In this document: positions 6,790 through 13,980 of the stretch, one piece after another
Position numbering within the stretch: the stretch's first letter is position 1
How the letters are laid out: every line of letters starts with the position of its first letter
Source: DASRQK01 sp040392005
GTDB taxonomy: Bacteria; Bacteroidota; Bacteroidia; Sphingobacteriales; Sphingobacteriaceae
Reading direction: 5' to 3'
Length of the DNA: 20,130 bases
Assembly: GCA_040392005.1 (NCBI GenBank)
Contig: JBEBWT010000036.1
Span: 1-20,130, forward strand
Program-made: the position numbers and the translations under genes
Notes under the pieces: generated by a model
Databases searched by the model: none
What the model was told of the DNA's origin: nothing
The model's input: only the letters and a program-made list of their open reading frames with translations

Positions 6790-8742
6790 ATGCCAGACAT
6801 TATACAATTGTTGCCCGATGCGGTGGCCAATCAGATTGCAGCCGGTGAAGTCGTACAGCGGCCATCCTCTGCCGTCAAGGAATTGATAGAGAATGCGATC
6901 GATGCGGGTGCCGATCAGATCAGGCTACTGGTGAGGGGTGCGGGCAAGTCGCTGATCCAGGTCATAGACAATGGTTGTGGCATGAGTGCGGTCGATGCCC
7001 GCCTGTCACTGCAGCGGCATGCGACTTCCAAGATCCGCCGGGCAGAAGATCTGTTTGCGATCCGGACGATGGGTTTCCGGGGGGAGGCGATGGCCTCAAT
7101 CGCTGCGATCGCCCAGATGGAGTTGCGCACGCGCCGGCATGAGGACGAGCTGGGGACCGCGCTGGAGGTGGCGGCCTCGGAAATTGTCCGGCAAACGGAG
7201 GACGCCATGCCCGTCGGCACCAGCATCAGTGTGAAAAATCTGTTTTATAACATTCCCGCAAGGCGGAATTTTCTGAAAAGCGATGGGGTCGAGCTGCGGC
7301 ATATTGTAGATGAGTTCCAGCGGATTGCCCTGGCCCACCCGACTGTTCATTTCACCTTTCACAATGATGGAAACGAAATTTACCATCTGCCCCCAGGCAC
7401 CCTCAAGCAAAGGGTCGTGCATATATTCGGCAACAATTACAACGAACGGCTGGTCCCGATCGAGGAGGAAACCTCCATTATCCGCTTAAAAGGATTCATC
7501 GGCAAGCCAAAATATGCTAAAAAAGGGCGGGGAGAACAGTTTTTTTTCGTCAATAAACGTTTTGTAAAAGATGCCTATCTCAACCACGCCATTCTGAAGG
7601 CCTACGAGGAGGTGCTGCCCGATGACACGTATCCCCTGTATATTCTGTTTATAGAAATTGATCCGGCACGGATTGACATCAATGTGCACCCGACCAAGAC
7701 GGAGATCAAGTATGAGGATGAGAAGTCCATTTATGCGATTATCCGGTCAGCGGTCAAGCGGTCTCTGGGACAATACAATATTACGCCCAGCCTGGATTTT
7801 GATCAGGAAACTGGTTTTGCCAATATGATCCGGCCGAAACCGCTGGATCAGATCACACCCCCTTCGGTCACTTTCGACCCTTCCTTCAATCCCTTTCTGA
7901 ATGAGGGGAATGGCGGCAGGGCGGGCGGATCCGGATCGGGTCCGGATCGTGGCTACACCGGACAAGGGGCCGGTGACCGCGCAGCAGGAAGCGATCGCGC
8001 AGCAGGAGGAGCTGCCGGTGCAGCAGCAGCTTACAGTCGCTCCGGCATCCCTCAAAACTGGGAGCAATTGTATGAAGTAACCCAAAAAATCGAAGCACAG
8101 CAATTGACCTTTGAACAGGAGACGGAGGCCGACCCGGATAAAGCCCCCTCTGGAAACAGGGAAGACGAGGCAATTGCCCGCAGGCTGTTCCAATTGCACA
8201 AACGCTTCATAGTTTCGCAGATCCATTCCGGTATGATGCTGATCGATCAGCAGGCGGCCCACGAACGCATTCTATATGAGCAGTTTTTACATCAACTGGA
8301 AGCAAGGCAGGGAACCAGCCAGCAGAGCCTGTTCCCCCAAACCATTGATCTGGATCCGGCAGACACGGCACTGATCAAAAGTTTGCTGCCTGAGATTCAG
8401 GCCCTGGGGTTCCAGTTGCGGGAGTTTGGCAAAAATACATTTATAATAGAAGGGATTCCGGCGGATCTGGCCACCGGCATCCACGAAATCGAAGTCGTCA
8501 CCCAATTACTGGAAGATTTCAAGGACAATCGCCCCGACACCACCCTGAGCAAACGTCAGAACCTGGCCAAAAGCCTGGCAAGAAGTGCCTCTATCAAGGC
8601 GGGCTCCGAACTTTCCCAGTTGGAAATGGCTGAATTGATTGACCGGCTCTTTGCCTGCGAATCCGCCAATACCTCCATTCAGGGCAAACCGGTAATCCTT
8701 ACCTTTACCGTTCAGGAATTAATGGGAATGTTCAACCGATAG
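6790..8742 (+). CDS. mutL: DNA mismatch repair protein MutL
   Basis: A full-length 650-residue MutL, the GHKL ATPase that links MutS mismatch recognition to strand removal. The ATPase motifs are intact: KELIENAIDAGA (30-41; E31 as catalytic Glu, N35), DNGCGM (60-65) and GFRGEAMASI (95-104). The transducer domain includes INVHPTKTEIKY (297-308). Residues about 371-418 are a Gly/Ala-rich, low-complexity linker. In the C-terminal dimerisation domain the endonuclease motif DQHA(X)2E(X)4E appears as DQQAAHERILYE (486-497), with Gln for the metal-binding His. The usual Cys and His of the later zinc motifs are also replaced (ARSASIKAG 597-605, SIQGKP 629-634). Endonuclease activity is therefore doubtful. 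It is the first gene of a probable four-gene plus-strand operon. Confidence 0.97.
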   Translation: MPDIIQLLPDAVANQIAAGEVVQRPSSAVKELIENAIDAGADQIRLLVRGAGKSLIQVIDNGCGMSAVDARLSLQRHATSKIRRAEDLFAIRTMGFRGEAMASIAAIAQMELRTRRHEDELGTALEVAASEIVRQTEDAMPVGTSISVKNLFYNIPARRNFLKSDGVELRHIVDEFQRIALAHPTVHFTFHNDGNEIYHLPPGTLKQRVVHIFGNNYNERLVPIEEETSIIRLKGFIGKPKYAKKGRGEQFFFVNKRFVKDAYLNHAILKAYEEVLPDDTYPLYILFIEIDPARIDINVHPTKTEIKYEDEKSIYAIIRSAVKRSLGQYNITPSLDFDQETGFANMIRPKPLDQITPPSVTFDPSFNPFLNEGNGGRAGGSGSGPDRGYTGQGAGDRAAGSDRAAGGAAGAAAAYSRSGIPQNWEQLYEVTQKIEAQQLTFEQETEADPDKAPSGNREDEAIARRLFQLHKRFIVSQIHSGMMLIDQQAAHERILYEQFLHQLEARQGTSQQSLFPQTIDLDPADTALIKSLLPEIQALGFQLREFGKNTFIIEGIPADLATGIHEIEVVTQLLEDFKDNRPDTTLSKRQNLAKSLARSASIKAGSELSQLEMAELIDRLFACESANTSIQGKPVILTFTVQELMGMFNR

Positions 8743-8765
8743 AAAACTAAAACACAGGAAACCTT

Positions 8766-9503
8766 ATGTTCAATAATACATCCTCTCCCTTTGCCGGCCT
8801 GCCCCCGGTAGTCAGAAATCTGCTGATGATCAATATCATCTGCTTTATCGGCTCCCTGATCTTTGATCAGGCCGGACGTATGTTCGGGGTTTATTATCCG
8901 GATTCACCGTTTTTCAGAATCTGGCAGATCATTACCTATATGTTTATGCACGGGGGATTTGCCCACCTGTTCTTCAATATGTTTGCCCTGTTTATGTTCG
9001 GTCCGGTACTGGAACAGTTAATGGGCTCCAGACGCTTTATCAATTTTTACCTCATCACCGGACTGGGGGCCCTGGTGCTGCAATTCGGAGTGCAGGCTCT
9101 GGAGGTTTATTCCATCGCCGGCACAATTTCCGCAGGGCACTGGCTTCGGTTTGACATGCTGGAAGGGATGGTCTATGGTAGTCATCCGGGCATGACCAAT
9201 GAGGAGTTCAACAAATTGGTTTCGGTTTATAATACCCCGATGGTAGGTGCTTCCGGTGCGATTTACGGACTTCTGATCGCTTTTGGATACTTGTTCCCCA
9301 ACACCTCGCTTTACCTGATGTTCATTCCGGTGCCGGTCAAGGCTAAATATTTTATTCCAATCCTGATCGCCCTCGAACTTTTCCTCGGAGTCTCACGGAT
9401 AGCCGGCACTTCGATTGCGCACTTCGCACATATAGGAGGGGCTTTATTTGGCTTTATCCTGATCAAACTCTGGAAGATCAGGCGTCCGGATTATTGGTCT
9501 TGA
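8766..9503 (+). CDS. Rhomboid-family intramembrane serine protease (first copy)
   Basis: A 245-residue integral membrane protein. Rhomboids cleave transmembrane helices within the bilayer using a Ser-His dyad. The signature MHGGFAHLFFNMFALFMFG (61-79) contains the conserved HxxxN pattern (H67, N71). The nucleophile lies in GASGAIYG (161-168; Ser163). The catalytic His is in AHFAHIGGA (218-226; probably His222). A hydrophilic insertion at about 115-155 separates the second and later helices. The start is supported by AGGAAA about 8 bases upstream. It begins 23 bp after mutL and is followed by a second rhomboid 31 bp downstream, consistent with one operon. The substrate is unknown. Confidence 0.94.
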   Translation: MFNNTSSPFAGLPPVVRNLLMINIICFIGSLIFDQAGRMFGVYYPDSPFFRIWQIITYMFMHGGFAHLFFNMFALFMFGPVLEQLMGSRRFINFYLITGLGALVLQFGVQALEVYSIAGTISAGHWLRFDMLEGMVYGSHPGMTNEEFNKLVSVYNTPMVGASGAIYGLLIAFGYLFPNTSLYLMFIPVPVKAKYFIPILIALELFLGVSRIAGTSIAHFAHIGGALFGFILIKLWKIRRPDYWS

Positions 9504-9534
9504 TCTATTTTCTTATTTTTCCTATCTTGGCAAG

Positions 9535-10452
9535 ATGAATCGGTCACTGTTCGGCGAATTGTGGAGCAAGGTATTCCGCAGAGGAAATCCCTTATTTCTG
9601 TTTATTGGACTGAATTGTTTAGTATTTATACTACTGAACGGGGTGGGTTTATTTGCTTCACTGCGAATATTTCCCGCAGCAGCACCCTCCTGGCTGCTCG
9701 GTCTGTTTCAATTGCCCGCCGGCCCCGCTTCGCTGGTCTGGCGGCCGTGGACACCTTTGAGCTATATGTTTACGCAGGTTTCCTTTTTCCACCTGTTGTT
9801 CAACATGCTCTGGCTATACTGGATGGGGCAGATTTTCATGGACTATCTTTCCAAAAGGCAATTTGTTTTTATCTATCTCGCAGGAGGGCTGGCCGGTGCG
9901 CTGATCTTTCTGCTGAGTTATGCACTGATACCTGTATTCAGCGAACAAAGAGCTGTCCATGTACTCATTGGGTCGTCCGCCAGTGTGAGTGCGGTGATCT
10001 TTGCCACCGCCACCCTGTTGCCGGATTATTCTATCCGGATGCTGTTTCTGGGGAATGTAAAACTCAAATACCTGGCACTGGCCTTCATTGTACTGGACCT
10101 GCTGGGAGTGGGTGGCAGCAACGCGGGCGGCAGCTTGGCCCATATCGGTGGTGCGGTGACGGGTTATGTGTTCATCAGGCAATTGCGGGCCGGACGGGAC
10201 TGGAGCCTGCTGTTCAAACGAAAAAAAAGAAGCAAGCTGCGGATCGTAAAGAGTCCCTATCCGCACCAGGACGAGCAACACCCGGACCCATTGTCCTCCC
10301 CGAACGGATCTCCGGCCGGCCAGAAAAGATCTCCGGCCCCAAGTCAGGCCACCATTGACCGGATCCTGGACAAAATTTCCAAAAAGGGTTACGACAAACT
10401 CACCCAAAAAGAGAAGGAGACCCTTTTCAGGGCGAGCAAACAAAAAAACTGA
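9535..10452 (+). CDS. Rhomboid-family intramembrane protease (second copy) with C-terminal helical tail
   Basis: A 305-residue membrane protein, the paralogue of the preceding gene. HLLFNMLWLYWMG (86-98) matches the HxxxN helix. The nucleophile motif is GSSASVSAV (146-154), giving Ser148, with Ala where the first copy has the second Gly of GxSG. The His motif LAHIGGAVTG (201-210) gives His203. From memory this GxSAS form is common in Bacteroidota rhomboids, so activity is likely. After the last helix comes a basic, proline-rich cytoplasmic linker (about 225-270). The end is a short helical module, TIDRILDKISKKGYDKLTQK and onward (272-305), resembling DUF6576. It is 5 bp from the next gene. 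Confidence 0.93.
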   Translation: MNRSLFGELWSKVFRRGNPLFLFIGLNCLVFILLNGVGLFASLRIFPAAAPSWLLGLFQLPAGPASLVWRPWTPLSYMFTQVSFFHLLFNMLWLYWMGQIFMDYLSKRQFVFIYLAGGLAGALIFLLSYALIPVFSEQRAVHVLIGSSASVSAVIFATATLLPDYSIRMLFLGNVKLKYLALAFIVLDLLGVGGSNAGGSLAHIGGAVTGYVFIRQLRAGRDWSLLFKRKKRSKLRIVKSPYPHQDEQHPDPLSSPNGSPAGQKRSPAPSQATIDRILDKISKKGYDKLTQKEKETLFRASKQKN

Positions 10453-10457
10453 GAGGC

Positions 10458-11663
10458 ATGGGGGCACAAAGGAGAAAAAAGATAAGGAAGCTCGGTTTTG
10501 TTGGTAAAATCATTTTACTGGCCAATATCGTGCTTGCGCTCCTGTTGCTGGGCAGTTATCTGGCCCCCATGACAGATCCCCAGGGCCTCTGGCCCGTTGC
10601 CTTTCTGGGAATGGCCTATCTCCCCCTGTTATGCCTGAATGCATTGTTTATCCTGATCTGGCTGTTCAGAAAGCGGAGCTATATGCTGATCTCCGTCACC
10701 GCTATCCTGCTCGGCTGGAATGCCCTGCAGGCGCACATTGGATTCCGGGGCTTGTTCCGGGGTGCGCTGCGGGACACACACATGGATATGCCCCGGGATA
10801 CGGCGTCATCCGGACAACCTGCGGGACAGTCTGCGGAGCAGCCTGTGAGGCCGGATACCGGTTCCATCCGGGTATTGACTTATAATGTGCATTTGTTCAG
10901 GGATTTCAAGCAGACAAAAAATAAGCCTGACATACAGGAGGAAGCGATCTCCCTGATGGCCGGAGTCGATCCGGATGTGGTGTGCCTCCAGGAGTTTTAT
11001 ACCCGCAAAAAGGGAAAGCACGATGTCTCAGAAGCCCTTCGCAGCCAGTTGGGGCTGGCACATCAATATATCCATCCGGTGGCCCAGAATGATTTTGAAT
11101 CCTACGGTCTGGCCATTTTTTCCAAATTTCCGATAAAGGCCTCCGGACATCTTCCCGATTTTGAAATGGGTGTCAATAGTATCATTTATGCGGATATAGA
11201 AAAAGATGGGAAGGTGGTGAGGGTTTACAATGTACATCTGCGATCCTTTGGTTTCAAACAGGAAGACTATGATTTCATTGCCGGACCGGCCGAAGGCACG
11301 ATCGAGATGAATGTATCTTCAACCAGGCGCATTGGTAGTCGGATCAAACATGCTTTTGTGGCCAGGAGTATGCAGGGACGATCCCTCCGCAAACACAGTG
11401 AGGCCTGCCCGGTCCCCTATCTGATCATGGGGGATTTCAACGATACGCCCCTGTCATTTGCGGTCAATCATGTCGGCAAAGGATTGAAAAATGCGTTCCG
11501 GGAGAAGGGCTCCGGCTGGGGAAAAACCTACAACGGGGATTTTCCAAATTTTCAGATCGACTATATTATGGCCAGCCCCGGATTTGAAGTGGCTCAATAC
11601 CGGATCATCAAACGCAGATTATCCGACCATTATCCGGTCTGGGCGGAACTCCGTTTTCAATGA
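10458..11663 (+). CDS. Membrane-anchored endonuclease/exonuclease/phosphatase-fold protein
   Basis: A 401-residue protein. Residues about 14-92 contain three hydrophobic helices (roughly 17-36, 46-70 and 74-92), preceded by a strongly basic N-terminus. After a Pro/Gln/Ser-rich linker, residues 137-401 form an EEP (DNase I-like) domain: LTYNVHLF (140-147), VVCLQEF (174-180; metal-binding Glu179), YNVHLRSF (257-264), MGDFNDTP (324-331; Asp326, Asn328), QIDYIM (366-371) and LSDHYPVW (388-395; Asp390-His391). The catalytic set looks complete. Family members act on nucleic acids, phosphoinositides or sphingolipids, so the substrate cannot be told from sequence. Last gene of the probable mutL operon, starting 5 bp after the second rhomboid, with GAGAGG just upstream of the ATG. 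Confidence 0.92.
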   Translation: MGAQRRKKIRKLGFVGKIILLANIVLALLLLGSYLAPMTDPQGLWPVAFLGMAYLPLLCLNALFILIWLFRKRSYMLISVTAILLGWNALQAHIGFRGLFRGALRDTHMDMPRDTASSGQPAGQSAEQPVRPDTGSIRVLTYNVHLFRDFKQTKNKPDIQEEAISLMAGVDPDVVCLQEFYTRKKGKHDVSEALRSQLGLAHQYIHPVAQNDFESYGLAIFSKFPIKASGHLPDFEMGVNSIIYADIEKDGKVVRVYNVHLRSFGFKQEDYDFIAGPAEGTIEMNVSSTRRIGSRIKHAFVARSMQGRSLRKHSEACPVPYLIMGDFNDTPLSFAVNHVGKGLKNAFREKGSGWGKTYNGDFPNFQIDYIMASPGFEVAQYRIIKRRLSDHYPVWAELRFQ

Positions 11664-11668
11664 CCGGG

Positions 11669-11684
11669 TTCCGGGTCCCCGGAA
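11669..11684. terminator. Short hairpin between convergent genes, weak terminator candidate
   Basis: TTCCGG (11669-11674) and CCGGAA (11679-11684) form a 6-bp GC-rich stem with a 4-base loop, between the stop codons of two convergent genes. There is no T-run directly after the stem on either strand, so it is at best a weak bidirectional terminator. Confidence 0.25.
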
Positions 11685-11705
11685 AAGTTGCTTGATCCTA
11701 ATTTT

Positions 11706-13295
11706 TCATTTTTCCCCTCCGGGAATGCGGTCCACCGCCCGCTGCACCTCCAGATGGGTCAGAGCCGCATTGATCACCTGGTCCCGCCGGTTCTTTATCT
11801 TAAAATAGGCGTCACTGCCAAAATAATACCTCCCCAGCAGCGCTTCTATCTCCAGGCCCATCCGTAGTTTGACCGGCGATTCGTCTTTTTCGGTAAACCC
11901 AAGCCCTTTCTCCTCCACAAAGGATATAAATTCCTGAAACTCGGATTCAGGCAGATAATAACCGTTCAAAAAATTCTCGATCGCAAAGCCCGGCACCCCG
12001 GTGACCAGCCTTCCATAGACAAACTCATGCAGCAGGCCCTTCTGATAGATTTGCTGGTAAAACGGACTAAATTCGGCACTATCGATACTGACTTCAATAT
12101 CCGGCATGATTCCACCTCTCCCATATAACAACTGGCCGGAAGCAGTCACAAAGGTTTGCTGGGTCCCGCCGGCCGTATCGGCTTGCCCGGCCCGGTTATT
12201 CCGCTGGATACTGCGTCCCAATGGGGTATAATACCGGGCAACCGTCAGGTTCAGTACGGATCCGTCGCCAAAGCCAAACCGTTCCTGGATCAACCCCTTT
12301 CCAAAAGAGCGCCGCCCGATTATCGTTGCCCGCTCGTAATCCTGCATGGCCCCGGCTACGATTTCACTGGCGGAAGCCGACCCTTCATCGATCAGCAGCA
12401 CCAGCCCCATATCAGTAAAAAACCCGCCTTCCCTTGCGGCATAAACCGTCTTTGGATCATGGGTTCCTTCCGTATAAACAATGGGCTTGCCAGCCGGCAA
12501 AAACAGTCCGGCCAACTCTATTCCGGCAGATAGATACCCTCCTCCATTGCCCCGCAGGTCCAGTATCACTTCTTTTGCTCCCTGCTTTCTGAGGGCCTGA
12601 AGTTGCTTTTTGCAATCCTCCACGGTCCTGGAACCAAAATTACTGATGCGGATATATGCGACCCTGGGTATCAGCAGATAAGCTGCATCAATGGAGCTGA
12701 TATCATAACGGTCTCTGGTGATCTTGAGTGGAAAAGGCAGATCCTGTCCCTTGCGGTGGACCGAAACTTCCAGCACGCTTCCTTTTTTGCCTTTGATTCT
12801 TTTTTCCAGCTCCTGCGTACTGATCTTTACTCCTGCAATACCCTGCCCATCGATAGTGAGCATGCGGTCGCCCACTTTCATGCCAGCTTCCTGCGCCGGA
12901 CCGGCGGGGACCAGGCCCACGACCAATACCGTATCATTCAGCATGAAGTATTCGACCCCGATCCCCTCAAAACTGCCTTCCAGCACCTGGTCCCTCAAAG
13001 CGGCTTCCTGCGGCGCAAGATAATCCGAATGCGGATCCAGCCTGGACACCATTTCACTGAGAATCAGATGTTGCAGGCTATCGACATTGATACTATCTAC
13101 GTAATTCCCCGAAATCAGGTCCAGCGCCCGCTGCACATTGTTTTCATGACTCTGCTGCCCAATGGATAAAATGGGAGAGGACGGCTGGGATTGCCTGTTC
13201 TCAACCACATAATTCTGCCCCAGCAGAATACCCAGAAACAACACCGCTGCATACGTCGCAGCAACAAATAAATTTCTCTTCGTCCCCTTTTGCAT
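11706..13295 (-). CDS. S41-family carboxy-terminal processing protease (CtpA/Prc-like)
   Basis: A 529-residue periplasmic serine protease anchored by one N-terminal membrane helix (about 9-31). It trims or degrades envelope proteins from their C-termini. A PDZ domain is seen at about 100-195 (GSFEGIGVEYF 107-117, AGMKVGDRMLTIDGQ 137-151). The S41 protease domain contains LDLRGNGGGYL (245-255) and DEGSASASEIVAGAMQDY (303-320). By alignment with E. coli Prc (S430/K455) the dyad is Ser308 and Lys333, in GRRSFGKGLIQ. The 25-residue spacing is the same as in Prc. It has a C-terminal extension of about 150 residues after the protease core. Transcription converges with the mutL operon. The promoter region is shared with the divergent gene at 13344. 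Confidence 0.95.
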   Translation of the reverse strand: MQKGTKRNLFVAATYAAVLFLGILLGQNYVVENRQSQPSSPILSIGQQSHENNVQRALDLISGNYVDSINVDSLQHLILSEMVSRLDPHSDYLAPQEAALRDQVLEGSFEGIGVEYFMLNDTVLVVGLVPAGPAQEAGMKVGDRMLTIDGQGIAGVKISTQELEKRIKGKKGSVLEVSVHRKGQDLPFPLKITRDRYDISSIDAAYLLIPRVAYIRISNFGSRTVEDCKKQLQALRKQGAKEVILDLRGNGGGYLSAGIELAGLFLPAGKPIVYTEGTHDPKTVYAAREGGFFTDMGLVLLIDEGSASASEIVAGAMQDYERATIIGRRSFGKGLIQERFGFGDGSVLNLTVARYYTPLGRSIQRNNRAGQADTAGGTQQTFVTASGQLLYGRGGIMPDIEVSIDSAEFSPFYQQIYQKGLLHEFVYGRLVTGVPGFAIENFLNGYYLPESEFQEFISFVEEKGLGFTEKDESPVKLRMGLEIEALLGRYYFGSDAYFKIKNRRDQVINAALTHLEVQRAVDRIPGGEK

Positions 13296-13307
13296 ACCCT
13301 GCGTTTG

Positions 13308-13325
13308 CTATCTTTGCTATCTTTG
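13308..13325 (+). promoter_or_regulatory. Tandem duplicated -7 box (TATCTTTG twice)
   Basis: Two adjacent 9-bp copies of CTATCTTTG each contain an exact TAnnTTTG match (13309-13316 and 13318-13325). A TTTTG at 13288-13292 sits 16 bases before the first copy, slightly short of the usual spacing, and 25 bases before the second. The downstream gene starts at 13344, so the leader would be about 10-30 nt. Confidence 0.5.
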
Positions 13326-13343
13326 TAAAACGTACAATTCATA

Positions 13344-13910
13344 ATGCACGAAATAGAGCCATACTACCGTTGGAGGGACGATTATATCGCCGCTGAGGAC
13401 GAATATTCTCCATTCTATGGCACTGAATACAGTGAGTTTGAATTCGACAAGCAAATTTACAACTTTCTCTTGCATCCGCAATGGGATTCCTTTGGTTCCA
13501 ACACCCTTTATCTCAAGATTCTATATTGCGATTATGAGCGGCGCTATGCGATCATGGAACTGATTGGAGAATGGAATGATGCGATCTACAATGACATTAT
13601 GCTACTGAAGAGGGAGGTCATCGACGTCATGGTGGCTGGTGGTATAGACAAATTCGTGCTGATCGGCGAGAATGTCCTGAATTTCCACGCCTCGGATGAT
13701 TGTTATTATGATGAATGGTTTCAGGAAATCGAAGACGGCTGGATTGCGGGAATCAATTTCAGGCAGCATGTGATCGACGAATTCCACTCGGCAAATATTG
13801 ACTATTTTATCAATTTCGGGGGGCTGCTGAATGAGCTGAATTGGCGGAACCACCGGCCTGTCCAGGTCTTTAAAGCGGTCGAGGAGCAGCTCCGCAAACG
13901 CTTGTATTAG
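13344..13910 (+). CDS. Conserved-looking 188-residue protein of unknown function
   Basis: I do not recognise a named family. The protein is soluble-looking and acidic, rich in Tyr, Trp, Asp and Glu. It starts with MHEIEPYYRWRDDYIAAEDE, has no signal peptide and no clear membrane helix, and ends in basic KAVEEQLRKRLY. Hydrophobic strand-like segments such as NTLYLKILYC (53-62) and IDKFVLIGENVLNF (100-113) alternate with helices, suggesting a compact alpha/beta fold. It is judged real because it fills the space between ctpA and dus, has a good TAnnTTTG promoter directly upstream, and uses codons like its neighbours. The dus start follows 53 bp after its stop. It could share a role with the divergent ctpA or simply be a housekeeping neighbour. 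Confidence 0.75.
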   Translation: MHEIEPYYRWRDDYIAAEDEYSPFYGTEYSEFEFDKQIYNFLLHPQWDSFGSNTLYLKILYCDYERRYAIMELIGEWNDAIYNDIMLLKREVIDVMVAGGIDKFVLIGENVLNFHASDDCYYDEWFQEIEDGWIAGINFRQHVIDEFHSANIDYFINFGGLLNELNWRNHRPVQVFKAVEEQLRKRLY

Positions 13911-13918
13911 ATTTTTCG

Positions 13919-13926
13919 TATTTTTG
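13919..13926 (+). promoter_or_regulatory. Candidate -7 box (TATTTTTG) for the dihydrouridine synthase gene
   Basis: An exact TAnnTTTG match lies just after the stop of the 188-residue gene. A TTG at 13902-13904 is only 14 bases upstream, so the -33 element is weak. If used, transcription would begin near 13930-13933, right at the first copy of the duplicated start region and about 30 nt before the true ATG. Confidence 0.4.
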
Positions 13927-13930
13927 CCCC

Positions 13931-13948
13931 CATGTCTGTAAAGATTGG
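13931..13948 (+). repeat. 18-bp direct repeat, upstream copy of the dus start
   Basis: CATGTCTGTAAAGATTGG is identical to 13963-13980, at an offset of 32 bp. In this copy the ATG at 13932 opens a nine-codon frame (MSVKIGRNR) that stops at TGA 13959-13961, two bases before the real start. It looks like a fossil of a tandem duplication of the gene start. Confidence 0.9.
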
Positions 13949-13962
13949 ACGGAATCGTTGAT

Positions 13963-13980
13963 CATGTCTGTAAAGATTGG
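13963..13980 (+). repeat. 18-bp direct repeat, copy containing the true dus start
   Basis: Second copy of the 18-bp sequence. Its ATG at 13964 begins the full dihydrouridine-synthase frame (MSVKIGNIDLGEFPLLLAPM). Confidence 0.9.

Noticed and set aside
9500..9530. Possible internal promoter TTG-N20-TATCTTGG before the second rhomboid
   Set aside because: The -7 box has one mismatch and would give an almost leaderless transcript. The short gap favours operon transcription.
9561..10358. Plus-strand 265-codon frame inside the second rhomboid gene
   Set aside because: Shifted frame within a conserved membrane-protein gene; Cys-rich and motif-free product.
12603..13169. Plus-strand 188-codon frame opposite ctpA
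   Set aside because: Antisense to the PDZ and protease region with no family features.
13958..13963. TTG start two codons before the dusB ATG
   Set aside because: It adds only two residues. The ATG lies in the duplicated start segment and matches the family N-terminus.
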